Source: a virus
Direction: 5' to 3' (one strand)
Length of the DNA stretch: 21,144 bases
IMG/VR virus record: IMGVR_UViG_3300025326_000233
Coordinates: 1-21,144 of that record
Shown: one piece after another, positions 13,335 through 20,972 of the stretch
Position numbering within the stretch: the stretch's first letter is position 1
Layout of the letters: every line of letters starts with the position of its first letter
The notes under the pieces: generated by a model
Databases searched by the model: none
What the model was told of the DNA's origin: nothing
What the model saw: only the letters and a program-made list of their open reading frames with translations
Position numbers and translations under genes: made by a program

Positions 13335-13751
13335 ATGAGCGACGCGATCGTCACGAACGGCACCACGCTCCGGGTCGGCGACGGGGCGACGCCAGAGGTG
13401 TTCACGGCGGTCGCCGAGGTCGTGGACATCAGCCAGCCCGGCGCCGAGGTCACCGAGGTCGAGGTCACGCACCTGACCTCGACGGCGAAGGAATTCAAGG
13501 CCGGGCTCCGAGACTTCGGCGAGGGGACGCTGACGATCAACGTCATCGACGGCAACGCGCTCCAGGAGCAGCTCGAGGACGACGCGGCGGCCGGCACGAT
13601 CCGTAACTACCGGATCGTCTATCCAAACGGGGTGGACGGCGTGGCCTTCGCCGCGTTCGTCAAGGGCTTCAAGCGCGCACAGATCGCGATCGACCAGCCG
13701 CTCAAGGCGGAGGTGACGCTCCGGGCGACGGGCGCGGTGACGCGGCTGTAG
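13335..13751 (+). CDS. major tail tube protein
   Basis: 138 residues from ATG 13335 with a TAGGAGGA ribosome binding site. The sequence starts with VTNGTTLRVGDGATPEVFTAVAEVVDIS, then EVTEVEVTHLTSTAKEFKAGLRDFGEGTLTI, then YRIVYPNGVDGVAFAAFVKGFKRAQ, ending LKAEVTLRATGAVTRL. This is the lambda gpV N-domain / TP901-like tail tube fold: a short loop, a 'TxLxSTAKEFxxGLxDxGE' stretch and a final pair of strands. It polymerises around the tape measure protein into the tail tube. Its position just before the G/GT chaperone genes supports the call. Confidence 0.88.
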   Translation: MSDAIVTNGTTLRVGDGATPEVFTAVAEVVDISQPGAEVTEVEVTHLTSTAKEFKAGLRDFGEGTLTINVIDGNALQEQLEDDAAAGTIRNYRIVYPNGVDGVAFAAFVKGFKRAQIAIDQPLKAEVTLRATGAVTRL

Positions 13752-13764
13752 GGAGGAAGATCAC

Positions 13765-14133
13765 ATGGGCCTGCTGACGCGGGACGCGATCCTCGCGGTC
13801 GACGAACGGGCGAGCGCACGTGTCCCGACACCGGAGTGGGGCGGCGACGTGCGCGTGCTCGAGCTCGACGGCCGCGACCGCGAGGCATTTCTCGTCTGGC
13901 TCGCGAAGAGCGGCGACAGGCCGGAGGTGAAGGCGCGGCTCGCCGTGCTGACGGTCGTTGATGAGGAGGGCCACCGGCTCTTCACGGAGGCGGACGTGGC
14001 GGCGCTGAACGCCACGAGCGGCGTCGCCCTCGAGCGCGTCTTCCGCGCCGCCTGGGCGTTGAACAAGCTCGGCACGGACGCCATCGAGGACCTCGCAAAA
14101 AACTCCGAGCCCGGCCCGCGCGCCGCTATCTGA
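13765..14133 (+). CDS. tail assembly chaperone G-like (zero-frame product)
   Basis: 122 residues from ATG 13765 with a GGGAGGA site. The sequence (GLLTRDAILAVDE..., VRVLELDGRDREAFLVWL, VLTVVDEEGHRLFTEADVAALNATS, ERVFRAAWALNKLG) has the usual composition of the lambda gpG / TAC family: an acidic helical protein encoded between tail tube and tape measure genes. It binds the tape measure protein and the tube subunit during tail assembly. Near its 3' end is an in-frame A AAA AAC slippery site; without a shift, translation ends at TGA 14131-14133. Confidence 0.85.
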   Translation: MGLLTRDAILAVDERASARVPTPEWGGDVRVLELDGRDREAFLVWLAKSGDRPEVKARLAVLTVVDEEGHRLFTEADVAALNATSGVALERVFRAAWALNKLGTDAIEDLAKNSEPGPRAAI

Positions 14134-14318
14134 TCCGGCTCCAGCGCGAGCTGGGCTTCGCGAGCGTGGAGGAGATGTTGAGCCGGATGACGAGCACGGG
14201 CCTCGCCGAGCAGATGGCCTACGACCTGGTCGAAAGCGGCCGGTCGCCGGCCGAGCCGCCGTCCGGGCCCGAGGATCTCCAGCGCCGGATCGAGCGCATC
14301 TTCCGGGCGGAGAGCTAA
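13765..14318 (+). CDS. tail assembly chaperone GT (-1 frameshift product)
   Basis: Residues 1-113 are those of the G-like protein. After decoding AAC at 14101-14103, a -1 shift makes 14103 the first base of the next codon, and 71 residues follow up to TAA 14316-14318, giving 184 residues. The T part (LRARPARRYLIRLQRELGFA, then SVEEMLSRMTSTGLAEQMAYDLVESG) has the pattern seen in T domains, where 'Mts.el.eq.Ay' is followed by a short polar tail. The T part has no upstream start of its own apart from internal ATGs near 14175. This architecture is well established for lambda G/GT; the shift here is inferred from sequence. Confidence 0.8.
14097..14103 (+). promoter_or_regulatory. programmed -1 ribosomal frameshift site A AAA AAC
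   Basis: Zero-frame codons are GCA AAA AAC (14095-14103), so the heptamer A AAA AAC is in the exact X XXY YYZ phase. Downstream, GAGCCCGG (14107-14114) can pair with CCGGCTC (14135-14141), 7 pairs with one bulged C, 3 bases after the heptamer, which is closer than the usual 5-9. It lies 28 bases before the G stop codon. Confidence 0.85.
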
Positions 14319-14320
14319 CC

Positions 14321-14863
14321 GTGGGCTACGGCCGGAAGAAGTACGTGGCCCCCCTCTCCGCCTCGCTCCGCATCGAGGGGCTCCGGAGCCTCGATGCGGC
14401 CCTGCGCGCCCTGCCGGCGGCCGTCCAGCGCGAGGTACTCGAGCCCGCGCTTGAGGAGGGCGGCGAGATCATCCGCCGCGGCATCGAGGAGCGCATCCGC
14501 GGCCGCACGGGCAAGACGGCGCGGGACCTCCGCGTAGTAGTCCAAGTGCAGACCAGCGGCCCGCTGACCGACGTCGGGGGCGTGGCGGCCATCGGGGCGG
14601 GTCCACCCAGGGCCAAGACCAGCCGGACGTTCGTGCTGCGTTTCCTCGAGTTCGGCACGAAGGCGCATCGGATTGAGCGGGCCCTCTCGTTCGGCGGCAA
14701 GGTCTTCTCGCGCGTCCAGCACCCCGGCATCGCGCCCCAGGCCCCGATGACGCGCGCCCTGGCCGAGGACGGCCGCGCCGCCGTGCAGGCGTTCATCGAT
14801 GGCGCCTGGGAGCGCATCCGGGTGATCGCGCGCCGTCTCGCCGATCGCCGGAGCACCGGTTGA
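14321..14863 (+). CDS. HK97 gp10-like tail/neck protein
   Basis: 180 residues from GTG 14321, two bases after the GT stop. The core LRSLDAALRALPAAVQREVLEPALEEGGEIIRRGIEERIRG is split here as one long helical block; after the beta part comes FLEFGTKAH (residues 108-116), the signature of the HK97 gp10 family, then HPGIAPQAPMTRAL, corresponding to the family's 'PFxRPAL' end. Such proteins help complete the head-tail junction or tail. They normally sit before the tail tube gene; here the gene lies after the chaperones and next to the tape measure gene. Its TGA overlaps the next ATG (TGATG). Confidence 0.82.
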   Translation: MGYGRKKYVAPLSASLRIEGLRSLDAALRALPAAVQREVLEPALEEGGEIIRRGIEERIRGRTGKTARDLRVVVQVQTSGPLTDVGGVAAIGAGPPRAKTSRTFVLRFLEFGTKAHRIERALSFGGKVFSRVQHPGIAPQAPMTRALAEDGRAAVQAFIDGAWERIRVIARRLADRRSTG

Positions 14864-16203
14864 TGGGTCTGATGGCGACGCAAGTCGGCGCTCTGATCGT
14901 TGAGTTGCGCGCCAACGCCGTCCAGTTCCAGGCCGAGATGCAGACGGCGCGCGGGACTCTCGACCGGACCGGCGGCAGCTTCCGCGGGGCCGAGCGCATG
15001 GCGTCGCGTTTCGCCGCGCAGGGCCTCGGGGCCGTCGTCCCGGGCGCCGAACGGGCGACCTTCGCGCTCCAGAACGTGATCCAGAGCACACTGCGGGCCG
15101 GTGGCGCCCTGCGTGTGCTCGGCCAGGCAGGGATCATCGGCGGCGGCGTCCTCGCCGTCGCCGCCGGCGTGCAATGGCTCGAGGAGAACATCCGCAACTG
15201 GTGGCGCCTGGGCGAGACCGTTACTCAGACGCTCGACCGCATGAAGCAGGCGGCCGAGGAGCAAAAGAAATTTGCCGACGATCGCATCCGGGCGGTCACG
15301 CTCCAGGCCGGGCTCGAGAAGCAGCTCGTCCAGCTCCGCGGGCAATCGGCGGTCGCGACGCTGCGCGCCCTCGGCGAGGAGCGCTCGGCCGAAGAGGCGG
15401 CGTTGACGACGCGGCTCGAGCTGATCGAACGCGAGCGCATGGAGCGCGAGCGCGGGATCATCCAGTCCATCGCGCAGGGCGCGCGACGCGACCAGGCGCT
15501 CGCCACCAACGAGGCCGTCGCCTTCGCCGCGCGGACCACGGCGGGCGCCGAGCACGACGCGACGGTCCGGAAGATCGAGGAGGCGGCGACGCAGAAGCAG
15601 TTCGCCACGTGGAAGCAGGAAACGGACTTCCTCCGCGACCAGCTCAAGGAGCGCGTCCAGGCCCGCCAGCAGTTCGAGGCCCAGCGTGGCCAGGGCGCGG
15701 CGGGGCTCGGCCTCGCTACCTCGGCGGCCGGCGGCTTCGCGCGCCTGCGGCAGATCCAGGAGTCGATCAAGAAGGCCGCGGCCGATCAGGCGTTCCTCGA
15801 GCGCGAGGGGCTCATCAGTCCGCGCGACGCCGTCGGCGAGCGCGAGCGCCTCCGGCAGGCAGCGGTCGACTCACTCGAAGCATTCAAGCACGAGTTTGCG
15901 GGCGTTCCGGAGGCCGTCGCGGCGGCCCAGCGCGCGGTCGACCAGATCCAGTTCAGCAACTTCGGTCTCCAGGTCGAACAGGGGCGCCAGTGGGTCGACC
16001 AGTTCATCGCGAGCACCGACGAGCTGAAGATCGGCGTCGACGATCTTGGCGAGCGCCTCGCGACGGCGATCAAGGGCGGCGTCGATAAGGCGATCCCCGA
16101 GATGCAGCGGTTCGCGGCTGAAGTCGCTGCCATGGACGCCTGGATTCGCCAGGCGACCATCGACGTCAATGCGCTTAGCGGTGCTCTCGGCGGGGGAGGC
16201 TAG
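14863..16203 (+). CDS. tail tape measure protein (short)
   Basis: 446 residues. ATG 14863 overlaps the preceding stop; ATG 14872 and TTG 14860 are alternatives. The N-terminus VGALIVELRANAVQFQAEMQTARG is the typical tape-measure start, followed by a hydrophobic segment at about 85-105 (LGQAGIIGGGVLAVAAGVQW). Residues about 130-350 are long charged helices (KQAAEEQKKFADDRIRAV, LIERERMERERGI, FLRDQLKERVQARQQFEAQ), then a Gly-rich end. It sets tail length and sits inside the tail tube. The length would correspond to a tail of roughly 65-70 nm on the usual 0.15 nm per residue rule, short for a siphovirus. Confidence 0.85.
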   Translation: MGLMATQVGALIVELRANAVQFQAEMQTARGTLDRTGGSFRGAERMASRFAAQGLGAVVPGAERATFALQNVIQSTLRAGGALRVLGQAGIIGGGVLAVAAGVQWLEENIRNWWRLGETVTQTLDRMKQAAEEQKKFADDRIRAVTLQAGLEKQLVQLRGQSAVATLRALGEERSAEEAALTTRLELIERERMERERGIIQSIAQGARRDQALATNEAVAFAARTTAGAEHDATVRKIEEAATQKQFATWKQETDFLRDQLKERVQARQQFEAQRGQGAAGLGLATSAAGGFARLRQIQESIKKAAADQAFLEREGLISPRDAVGERERLRQAAVDSLEAFKHEFAGVPEAVAAAQRAVDQIQFSNFGLQVEQGRQWVDQFIASTDELKIGVDDLGERLATAIKGGVDKAIPEMQRFAAEVAAMDAWIRQATIDVNALSGALGGGG

Positions 16204-16206
16204 CCC

Positions 16207-16590
16207 ATGGACCTCGCGACTGCCTTCGCGCAGGCCAGCAACGCGCTGGATCCGTTCGCGCGCTCCGTGCTGCGCCTGGACGCCGCCACGACGCGGCAGT
16301 TCCGCGCGGAGTGGTTTCAGCAGGCCATCTTCTACCGTCTCGACGAAGCCACGGCCCGGCAGTTTCGCGCCGAGCCGATCCAGGAGGCGATCTTCCGACG
16401 CCTGGACGTCGCGACGAGTCGGCAGTTCCGCGCCGAGGCGATCCAGCTCGCGATGTTCTACCGACTCGACGCCGCGACCCAGTCCCAGTTCCGGCGTGAG
16501 GACCTGGCGACGACACGACAGTTCCGGCGCGACACCGAAGAGGCCACGCGGCGACAGTTCCTCCGCGAAGGCCCGCTGCCGCCGGCATGA
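16207..16590 (+). CDS. protein of 21-residue tandem repeats
   Basis: 127 residues from ATG 16207, three bases after the tape measure stop. After 22 residues, three full 21-residue units follow (residues 23-43, 44-64, 65-85), with pattern RLD-x-AT-x-RQFRAE-x-x-Q-x-A-I/M-F-Y/R. A fourth (86-106) keeps RLDAAT..QFR and then degenerates into ATTRQFRRD and ATRRQFLREG. A 21-residue period is three heptads, and composition is helical, so a coiled-coil rod is plausible. Aligned codons differ at many silent positions (CGC/CGT/CGA for Arg, CTG/CTC for Leu, TTC/TTT for Phe), so the repeats are not recent copies. I recognise no family; its position suggests a tail component or tape measure partner. Confidence 0.78.
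   Translation: MDLATAFAQASNALDPFARSVLRLDAATTRQFRAEWFQQAIFYRLDEATARQFRAEPIQEAIFRRLDVATSRQFRAEAIQLAMFYRLDAATQSQFRREDLATTRQFRRDTEEATRRQFLREGPLPPA
16273..16524 (+). repeat. four 63-bp coding repeats
   Basis: Units at 16273-16335, 16336-16398, 16399-16461 and, less conserved, 16462-16524. Best-conserved codons encode RLD, AT, RQFRAE and IF/MF. Units differ by substitutions only, mostly silent, with no length change between the first three. Confidence 0.8.
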
Positions 16591-16602
16591 GGAGAGGATC
16601 CG

Positions 16603-16761
16603 ATGGCACTGACCGATGCCGCTGACCGCGCCGCCCAGGGGCTCGACCGCGTGACCGTCACGCTCGCTACGCTCCGCGCCCAGGCCGACCAGTCGCTCGC
16701 CGAGGCGATCCGCCGCGGGCAGATGCCGCAGACGCTCGAGGCGCTGCGGCGGAAGGAGTAG
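16603..16761 (+). CDS. 52-residue helical protein, function unknown
   Basis: ATG 16603 is preceded by GGAGAGG at a good distance and the stop is TAG 16759-16761. The sequence (ALTDAADRAAQGLDRVTVTL, then LRAQADQSLAEAIRRGQM) is almost entirely helix-forming with a heptad-like hydrophobic pattern and ends LEALRRKE. It sits between the repeat protein and a virion protein with gaps of 12 and 3 bases, and its last codons hold the AAGGAG ribosome binding site of the next gene. Probably a small tail-associated helical peptide. Confidence 0.7.
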   Translation: MALTDAADRAAQGLDRVTVTLATLRAQADQSLAEAIRRGQMPQTLEALRRKE

Positions 16762-16764
16762 ACG

Positions 16765-17448
16765 ATGGCGGCGCCGATCGCTAGCTACGTGCAGTTGCCC
16801 GATGATAGCGGCAACACAGGCAAGAAGCCGCGCACCCAGACGCGCGTCGTCGGCGCCAACACCGTCCACGAGCATTTCTTCGTCCCGACCAGCCAGCGCG
16901 CCAAGCTCGGCGTCTTCCACTACTCGACGACGCTCCAGTCCGTGAAGGACAACGCGAGCGCGCAGGATGGTACGACGACGGGGTTCTTCTGGCTCGCGAA
17001 CCCCGTCGGCTCCACGATCGAGCTGATCGTGCGGGAGATCGCCCTCCAGTTCAGCGCGATCACCGGCACGGCGATGGTGACGGTTCCGCGCATCCTCGCC
17101 CAGCGCTTCACGTTCACGGGCACCGCCTCGGGCGGGACCGTGACGCCGGCCAAGCGGCGCTCGTCAGAGGCCGCGAACGTGGGGAGCCTCCGGACGGCCG
17201 TGACCGGTATGACACCGAGCCTCGGAGCGACCGTCAAGACGTTCTTGACGCCGATCATCATCTCGGCCGCCAGTCCGTTCGCGCCGCCGCCGCAGGTCTG
17301 GCCGACCAGCAAGGACCCGCTCGAGGACGGCGGCCTCGTGCTGGCCGCCGGCGAGGGGCTCGTGCTCTACCAGCCGGATGCGGGCACGGCCTCCGAGGTG
17401 CGCCGCTTTACGGTCGACGCGACGACCGAAGAAGCCGACGTCTCCTAG
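16765..17448 (+). CDS. uncharacterised beta-rich virion-type protein
   Basis: 227 residues from ATG 16765, preceded by AAGGAG. No catalytic motif, signal or membrane segment. The sequence alternates short strands (HEHFFVPTSQRAKLGVFHYS, TTGFFWLANPVGSTIELIVR, ALQFSAITGTAMVTVPRI, FLTPIIISAASPF, GGLVLAAGEGLVLYQPD, EVRRFTVDATTEE), as in jelly-roll or sandwich virion proteins. The final 'LAAGEGLVLYQPDAG' strand-turn-strand is common in phage surface proteins. It could be a tail or head-surface protein, distantly related to the products at 11221 and 10729. Its TAG touches the next ATG. Confidence 0.78.
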   Translation: MAAPIASYVQLPDDSGNTGKKPRTQTRVVGANTVHEHFFVPTSQRAKLGVFHYSTTLQSVKDNASAQDGTTTGFFWLANPVGSTIELIVREIALQFSAITGTAMVTVPRILAQRFTFTGTASGGTVTPAKRRSSEAANVGSLRTAVTGMTPSLGATVKTFLTPIIISAASPFAPPPQVWPTSKDPLEDGGLVLAAGEGLVLYQPDAGTASEVRRFTVDATTEEADVS

Positions 17449-18237
17449 ATGCCGGTCACCCTCTTCGCGGAGAACCTCCTCGAGGCCGCGTCCGCGGTCA
17501 CCGCCTCGGCGCCGGCCGAAGCGACGGCCCTCACGCGCCTCTACGACCGCGACCGAGGTCCGCGATACACGCCGGCCTTCGCGGGCGACTGGGACCTGTG
17601 GGACATCGCGCCGCTCTCGATGGCGATGGGCGGGCCCGTGATGGCCCAGCTCGACCTCGACATCGACCTCGGGAGCGCGCAGGCCGTGACCGGGTGGGGG
17701 CTCGTCAACCACACCGTCACCGGGGTCACCGTCACACTCTACGGCGACAACAACGCACCGGCGACGACCTCTCGCGACTCCTTCTCGGCCACGGCCGTCG
17801 ACGTGCTCCGGACCTTCGCGAGCCTGAGCCTCCGTTACTGGCGGGTGCGGATTCCCGTGATGGCCACGGCGCCGGCGATCGGCGAGCTGCTCCTCGGCGT
17901 CCCGCACGTCCTCAGCGAGACGCCTGTCATCCGCCTCGGCGCCGGCTACCATACCGCCGGCAACGTCCAGCGGTCGCGCTCGCCCGGTAGGTACCTCTGG
18001 GCGATCAAGCGGGGCGAGCCGCTGGCGCGCTTTCCGTGGGGCTGGGTCCTGAGCGATGCCGATCTCGCGACGCTCCGCGCTGCGTTCGCCGCGGTCGATG
18101 AGGGCGCGAAGAAGCTCCTGCTCAAGGACGAGGACGGCACGCTCTACTGGGTCGATTGGCTCGACGAGGCAGTCGCGCCGCGGCCGCTCGGCAACGGGCT
18201 GTGGGAAGTGCAGACAATGATGGAGCAGGCGCTGTGA
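17449..18237 (+). CDS. distal tail-like protein with galactose-binding-like domain
   Basis: 262 residues from ATG 17449, directly after the previous stop. Residues about 5-150 resemble a discoidin/galactose-binding beta-sandwich: LTRLYDRDRGPRYTPAF, LDLDIDLGSAQAVTGWGLVNH, VTGVTVTLYGDNN, LRYWRVRIPV, then AIGELLLGVP. The C-terminal third (WAIKRGEPLARFPWGWVLSD, LLLKDEDGTLYWVDWLDEAV, LWEVQTMMEQAL) resembles phage proteins just upstream of the tail hub. A Dit-like ring subunit that attaches the hub to the tube, possibly with a sugar-binding domain, is the best guess. The TGA overlaps the next GTG (GTGA). Confidence 0.7.
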   Translation: MPVTLFAENLLEAASAVTASAPAEATALTRLYDRDRGPRYTPAFAGDWDLWDIAPLSMAMGGPVMAQLDLDIDLGSAQAVTGWGLVNHTVTGVTVTLYGDNNAPATTSRDSFSATAVDVLRTFASLSLRYWRVRIPVMATAPAIGELLLGVPHVLSETPVIRLGAGYHTAGNVQRSRSPGRYLWAIKRGEPLARFPWGWVLSDADLATLRAAFAAVDEGAKKLLLKDEDGTLYWVDWLDEAVAPRPLGNGLWEVQTMMEQAL

Positions 18238-20453
18238 AGACGCTCTCCGCGCCCGCCCTGATCGCCACCGGCCGCACGAGCGTCCGGGCCCGCTACCTCC
18301 TGCAGCTGGATTTCGCGTACCCGTCCGCCCTGACGCTCCGACTCTCTGACGAGCATGTCGCCGCCGCGATCGGCCACGAGTGGCTCCCGCTGGTCCAGAG
18401 CTGGGGCAATCTCTCGGCGACCCTCAACACGCTCGACGTCGACGGCCGACCCGCGACCGCGACGATCGCGCTCCTCAACACGAAGCCGATCGCCGGCCGG
18501 GCCCGGCTCTCCGATCTGATCCGCTCCCCGCTCAACACGGGGACGGCCTACGAATTCGCATTCGCCCAAGCGACGGTCTACGAGCTCCTCGACGAGGCGC
18601 TGGCGACCGAGGACGCGATCCGCCGGGGCGTCTTCTACCTCGAGGAGCCGACGGATATCGGCGAAGAGATACTGACCCTCCGGATGAGCGATCAGGCGCT
18701 GGTGCTCGAGCACCAGTTGCCCGTGACCCGAATCACGGCGGACGTCTTCCCGCAGGCGCCGGAGAGCGTGATCGGCCAGAGCTTCTCCGTCCCGTTCGGC
18801 GCGCTGAAGCACGTCCTGGCGCAGCCTATTGTCGACGGGCGCGCGACGACGCTGGATGGTGCGATCACCGTCTCGGCGACGACGCTGATCCTGGAGGACG
18901 CCACCGGCATCGCCGCGGGCGACACCGTGCAGGTCGAGTATGAGCACATCCTGCTCGGAGCGAAGGACGGTAATACGTTCACGGCCTGCACGCGCGCACG
19001 CAACGGCACGACGGCCGTGGCTCATGCGGACGCGATGCGGGTGTATCAACTCTTGAGTGTCTATCGTTTCGTCGTGGCCGAGACAGTGTCTGAACATCCC
19101 CTTGTGGCGGTGAGCGGCGTGCGCGTCAATGGCGAGCTGGCGCAGACCAGCCCGACCATTCGTGACGTCGAGAGCCCTCGCGCCGGGCGGCGTCTCTCCG
19201 TCATCGACTTCGAGCCCTCGAATCTCCGCCAGTTCCACGTGTTGCCAGTGGGTGATGCCGCGCTCGTCTCGATTGCGACTGCCCAGACCATTGACAGCCA
19301 GGGCTCGCGCACGGTGGCGTTGCCGACCGGCACAGCCGAAGTCATCCCGGGGCGCGCGCTCCGCACGGTCACCGTGACGGTGTCGACCGACGGCCCTGGC
19401 GGCAACTGGGTGATAACGCGCCGCCCAGCGAGCCAACCGGGCGGGGCTGACGTGATCGTCGGACAAGGGAGCAACGCGAATCTGCCGGTCACGATCACGC
19501 ATGCGCATGACTGGGGCTCGTGGGAGGACGAGGTTTTCGACTTCTCGTCCACTGGCTCCGTCACCGTGACGTTTGCGTTCAACCGCTATGCGGTGACGTT
19601 CGAGCGTGGCGCGGATGGGCAGGAGTCGACGGCCGCGGCCGTCATCGGCACCGTCACCTGCGACGTCGAGGGCGTGCGCGATGACTCGCTCGGCCGGATC
19701 ACGGGGACCGCTCTAGCGCGGATCGAGATTCCGGCCGACGTCGTGCGCTTCGTCCTGACCAAGCTCTTCCCGGGCGTCAGCGCTGCCGACCTCGGCGCGA
19801 GCTGGGCCCTCACGCGCGCGCGGGGGTCGGCGCTCCGCTGGGCCTTCCTGCTTGGCGCCGAGACCTTCTCGCGCCTGCGCCGGAAGTTCGGCGAGCAGGC
19901 CCGCTCGGTCCTCTACCTCGATGCGGGGACCTGGGAGTTCAGTTACCTTCAGGACGCGCCCGTGGCTGCCGTGACGCTCGCCTACGCGAAGGACGTGCGC
20001 ATCGCGGCCGTCAAGCGCTCGGCCCGAACGGAGCTGGTGAACCGTCTCACGGTCTACGCCGCGCGGGACTACTCCGCGCGCGGGGCGCTCGAAGACATCT
20101 ATACGCACGTCCAGGTGCACGAGGATCTCGCCCAGGGGCTCGCGCGCCGGTCGGGCGCCACGACCGACGACGTGCTCGCCGGGACGCTCGAGCTGGATCT
20201 CGTCCAGGACACGGCGACCGCCGTCGCCCTCGGTGACTTCTGGCTCGGTCGGTGGAAGCGCCAGCGCCTCGAGCTGACGGTCGAGGCGTGGCACAACGTT
20301 CTCGCCCTGGCCCACGCCGACCACGTGGCCGTGAGCGGCCACCCGCTGCTCGAGGCGCACGGCGGCGTCGGCGTCATCTTCCGCGTCGTCGGCGTCGAGG
20401 ACCAGCCCGACGAGGGGACGACGCGACTGACGCTCGTGGAAGCGAACGCGTGA
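18234..20453 (+). CDS. tail hub / baseplate-like structural protein
   Basis: 739 residues from GTG 18234, overlapping the previous stop; a longer frame back to 18156 would run deep into that gene. The N-terminal 170 residues (LLQLDFAYPSALTLRLSD, SWGNLSATLNTLDVDGRPATATIAL) and the C-terminal 150 (TELVNRLTVYAARDYS, LAQGLARRSG, VALGDFWLGRWKRQRLELTVEAWHN, FRVVGVEDQPDEGTTRLTLVE) have the feel of a hub: the C-terminal run resembles domains of gp27/Tal-like hub proteins. In between are beta domains (about 215-300 and 380-465) that look inserted. No peptidase or lysozyme motif was seen. The gene likely encodes the central tail-tip protein that anchors the fibre encoded downstream. Confidence 0.7.
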   Translation: MKTLSAPALIATGRTSVRARYLLQLDFAYPSALTLRLSDEHVAAAIGHEWLPLVQSWGNLSATLNTLDVDGRPATATIALLNTKPIAGRARLSDLIRSPLNTGTAYEFAFAQATVYELLDEALATEDAIRRGVFYLEEPTDIGEEILTLRMSDQALVLEHQLPVTRITADVFPQAPESVIGQSFSVPFGALKHVLAQPIVDGRATTLDGAITVSATTLILEDATGIAAGDTVQVEYEHILLGAKDGNTFTACTRARNGTTAVAHADAMRVYQLLSVYRFVVAETVSEHPLVAVSGVRVNGELAQTSPTIRDVESPRAGRRLSVIDFEPSNLRQFHVLPVGDAALVSIATAQTIDSQGSRTVALPTGTAEVIPGRALRTVTVTVSTDGPGGNWVITRRPASQPGGADVIVGQGSNANLPVTITHAHDWGSWEDEVFDFSSTGSVTVTFAFNRYAVTFERGADGQESTAAAVIGTVTCDVEGVRDDSLGRITGTALARIEIPADVVRFVLTKLFPGVSAADLGASWALTRARGSALRWAFLLGAETFSRLRRKFGEQARSVLYLDAGTWEFSYLQDAPVAAVTLAYAKDVRIAAVKRSARTELVNRLTVYAARDYSARGALEDIYTHVQVHEDLAQGLARRSGATTDDVLAGTLELDLVQDTATAVALGDFWLGRWKRQRLELTVEAWHNVLALAHADHVAVSGHPLLEAHGGVGVIFRVVGVEDQPDEGTTRLTLVEANA

Positions 20454-20464
20454 TGGAGGCCCCC

Positions 20465-20971
20465 ATGGACCTGACCCTGACGCTCGCCCTGCCCTACACC
20501 CTCAAGGACGGCGACCGCCTCGGCTTGCTGGAGACCGACGAGCGCGACGAGCTGGAGCGCAAGACCGTCGCCAGGCTCGACGCCCTCAGCGACCGGGAGC
20601 GGACGGACGCGCATGTCAACGTCGCGGCGCGCGAGATCCGCGCAGCCTATTTCGCCGGGCTCCCGTCGCTCGCGCCGCGCGTGACGGCCTTCCTGCTGGC
20701 GCAGGCGGTGGCGCTCCGCTACGGCCAGAAGATGCCGGGCAAGGAGGGGCGCTGGTGGCGCGACCTCCAGGAGGCGCTCGACGAGCACCCGGCGTCGGTC
20801 ACGCTCAAGAGCGCGGAGCGGGCGCTCTGGCTCGTGAACGTCTGGCAGCACGAGAGCGTGCGCGATGGCTTGGCGCCCGGGCTCCAGCGCTGGAAGGCGA
20901 TCCTCGATGATGCGATCGACCGGCTCGCGGCGGCGCTGAAGGAACCGGCGCCGGTGGCGGCGGGAGGGTAG
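20465..20971 (+). CDS. helical tail-associated protein, function unknown
   Basis: 168 residues. ATG 20465 has GGAGG five bases upstream; ATG 20453, which overlaps the previous stop as TGATG, would add four residues (MEAP). Mostly helical and charged: LTLALPYTLKDGDRLGLLE, DELERKTVARLDALSDRERT, RVTAFLLAQAVALRYGQKM, RWWRDLQEALDEHPA, RALWLVNVWQHESVRDGL, AILDDAIDRLAAALK. No transmembrane segment, nuclease or hydrolase motif was recognised. Located between the hub and fibre genes, so possibly a tail-tip accessory or fibre-assembly protein. Confidence 0.7.
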   Translation: MDLTLTLALPYTLKDGDRLGLLETDERDELERKTVARLDALSDRERTDAHVNVAAREIRAAYFAGLPSLAPRVTAFLLAQAVALRYGQKMPGKEGRWWRDLQEALDEHPASVTLKSAERALWLVNVWQHESVRDGLAPGLQRWKAILDDAIDRLAAALKEPAPVAAGG

Positions 20972-20972
20972 G

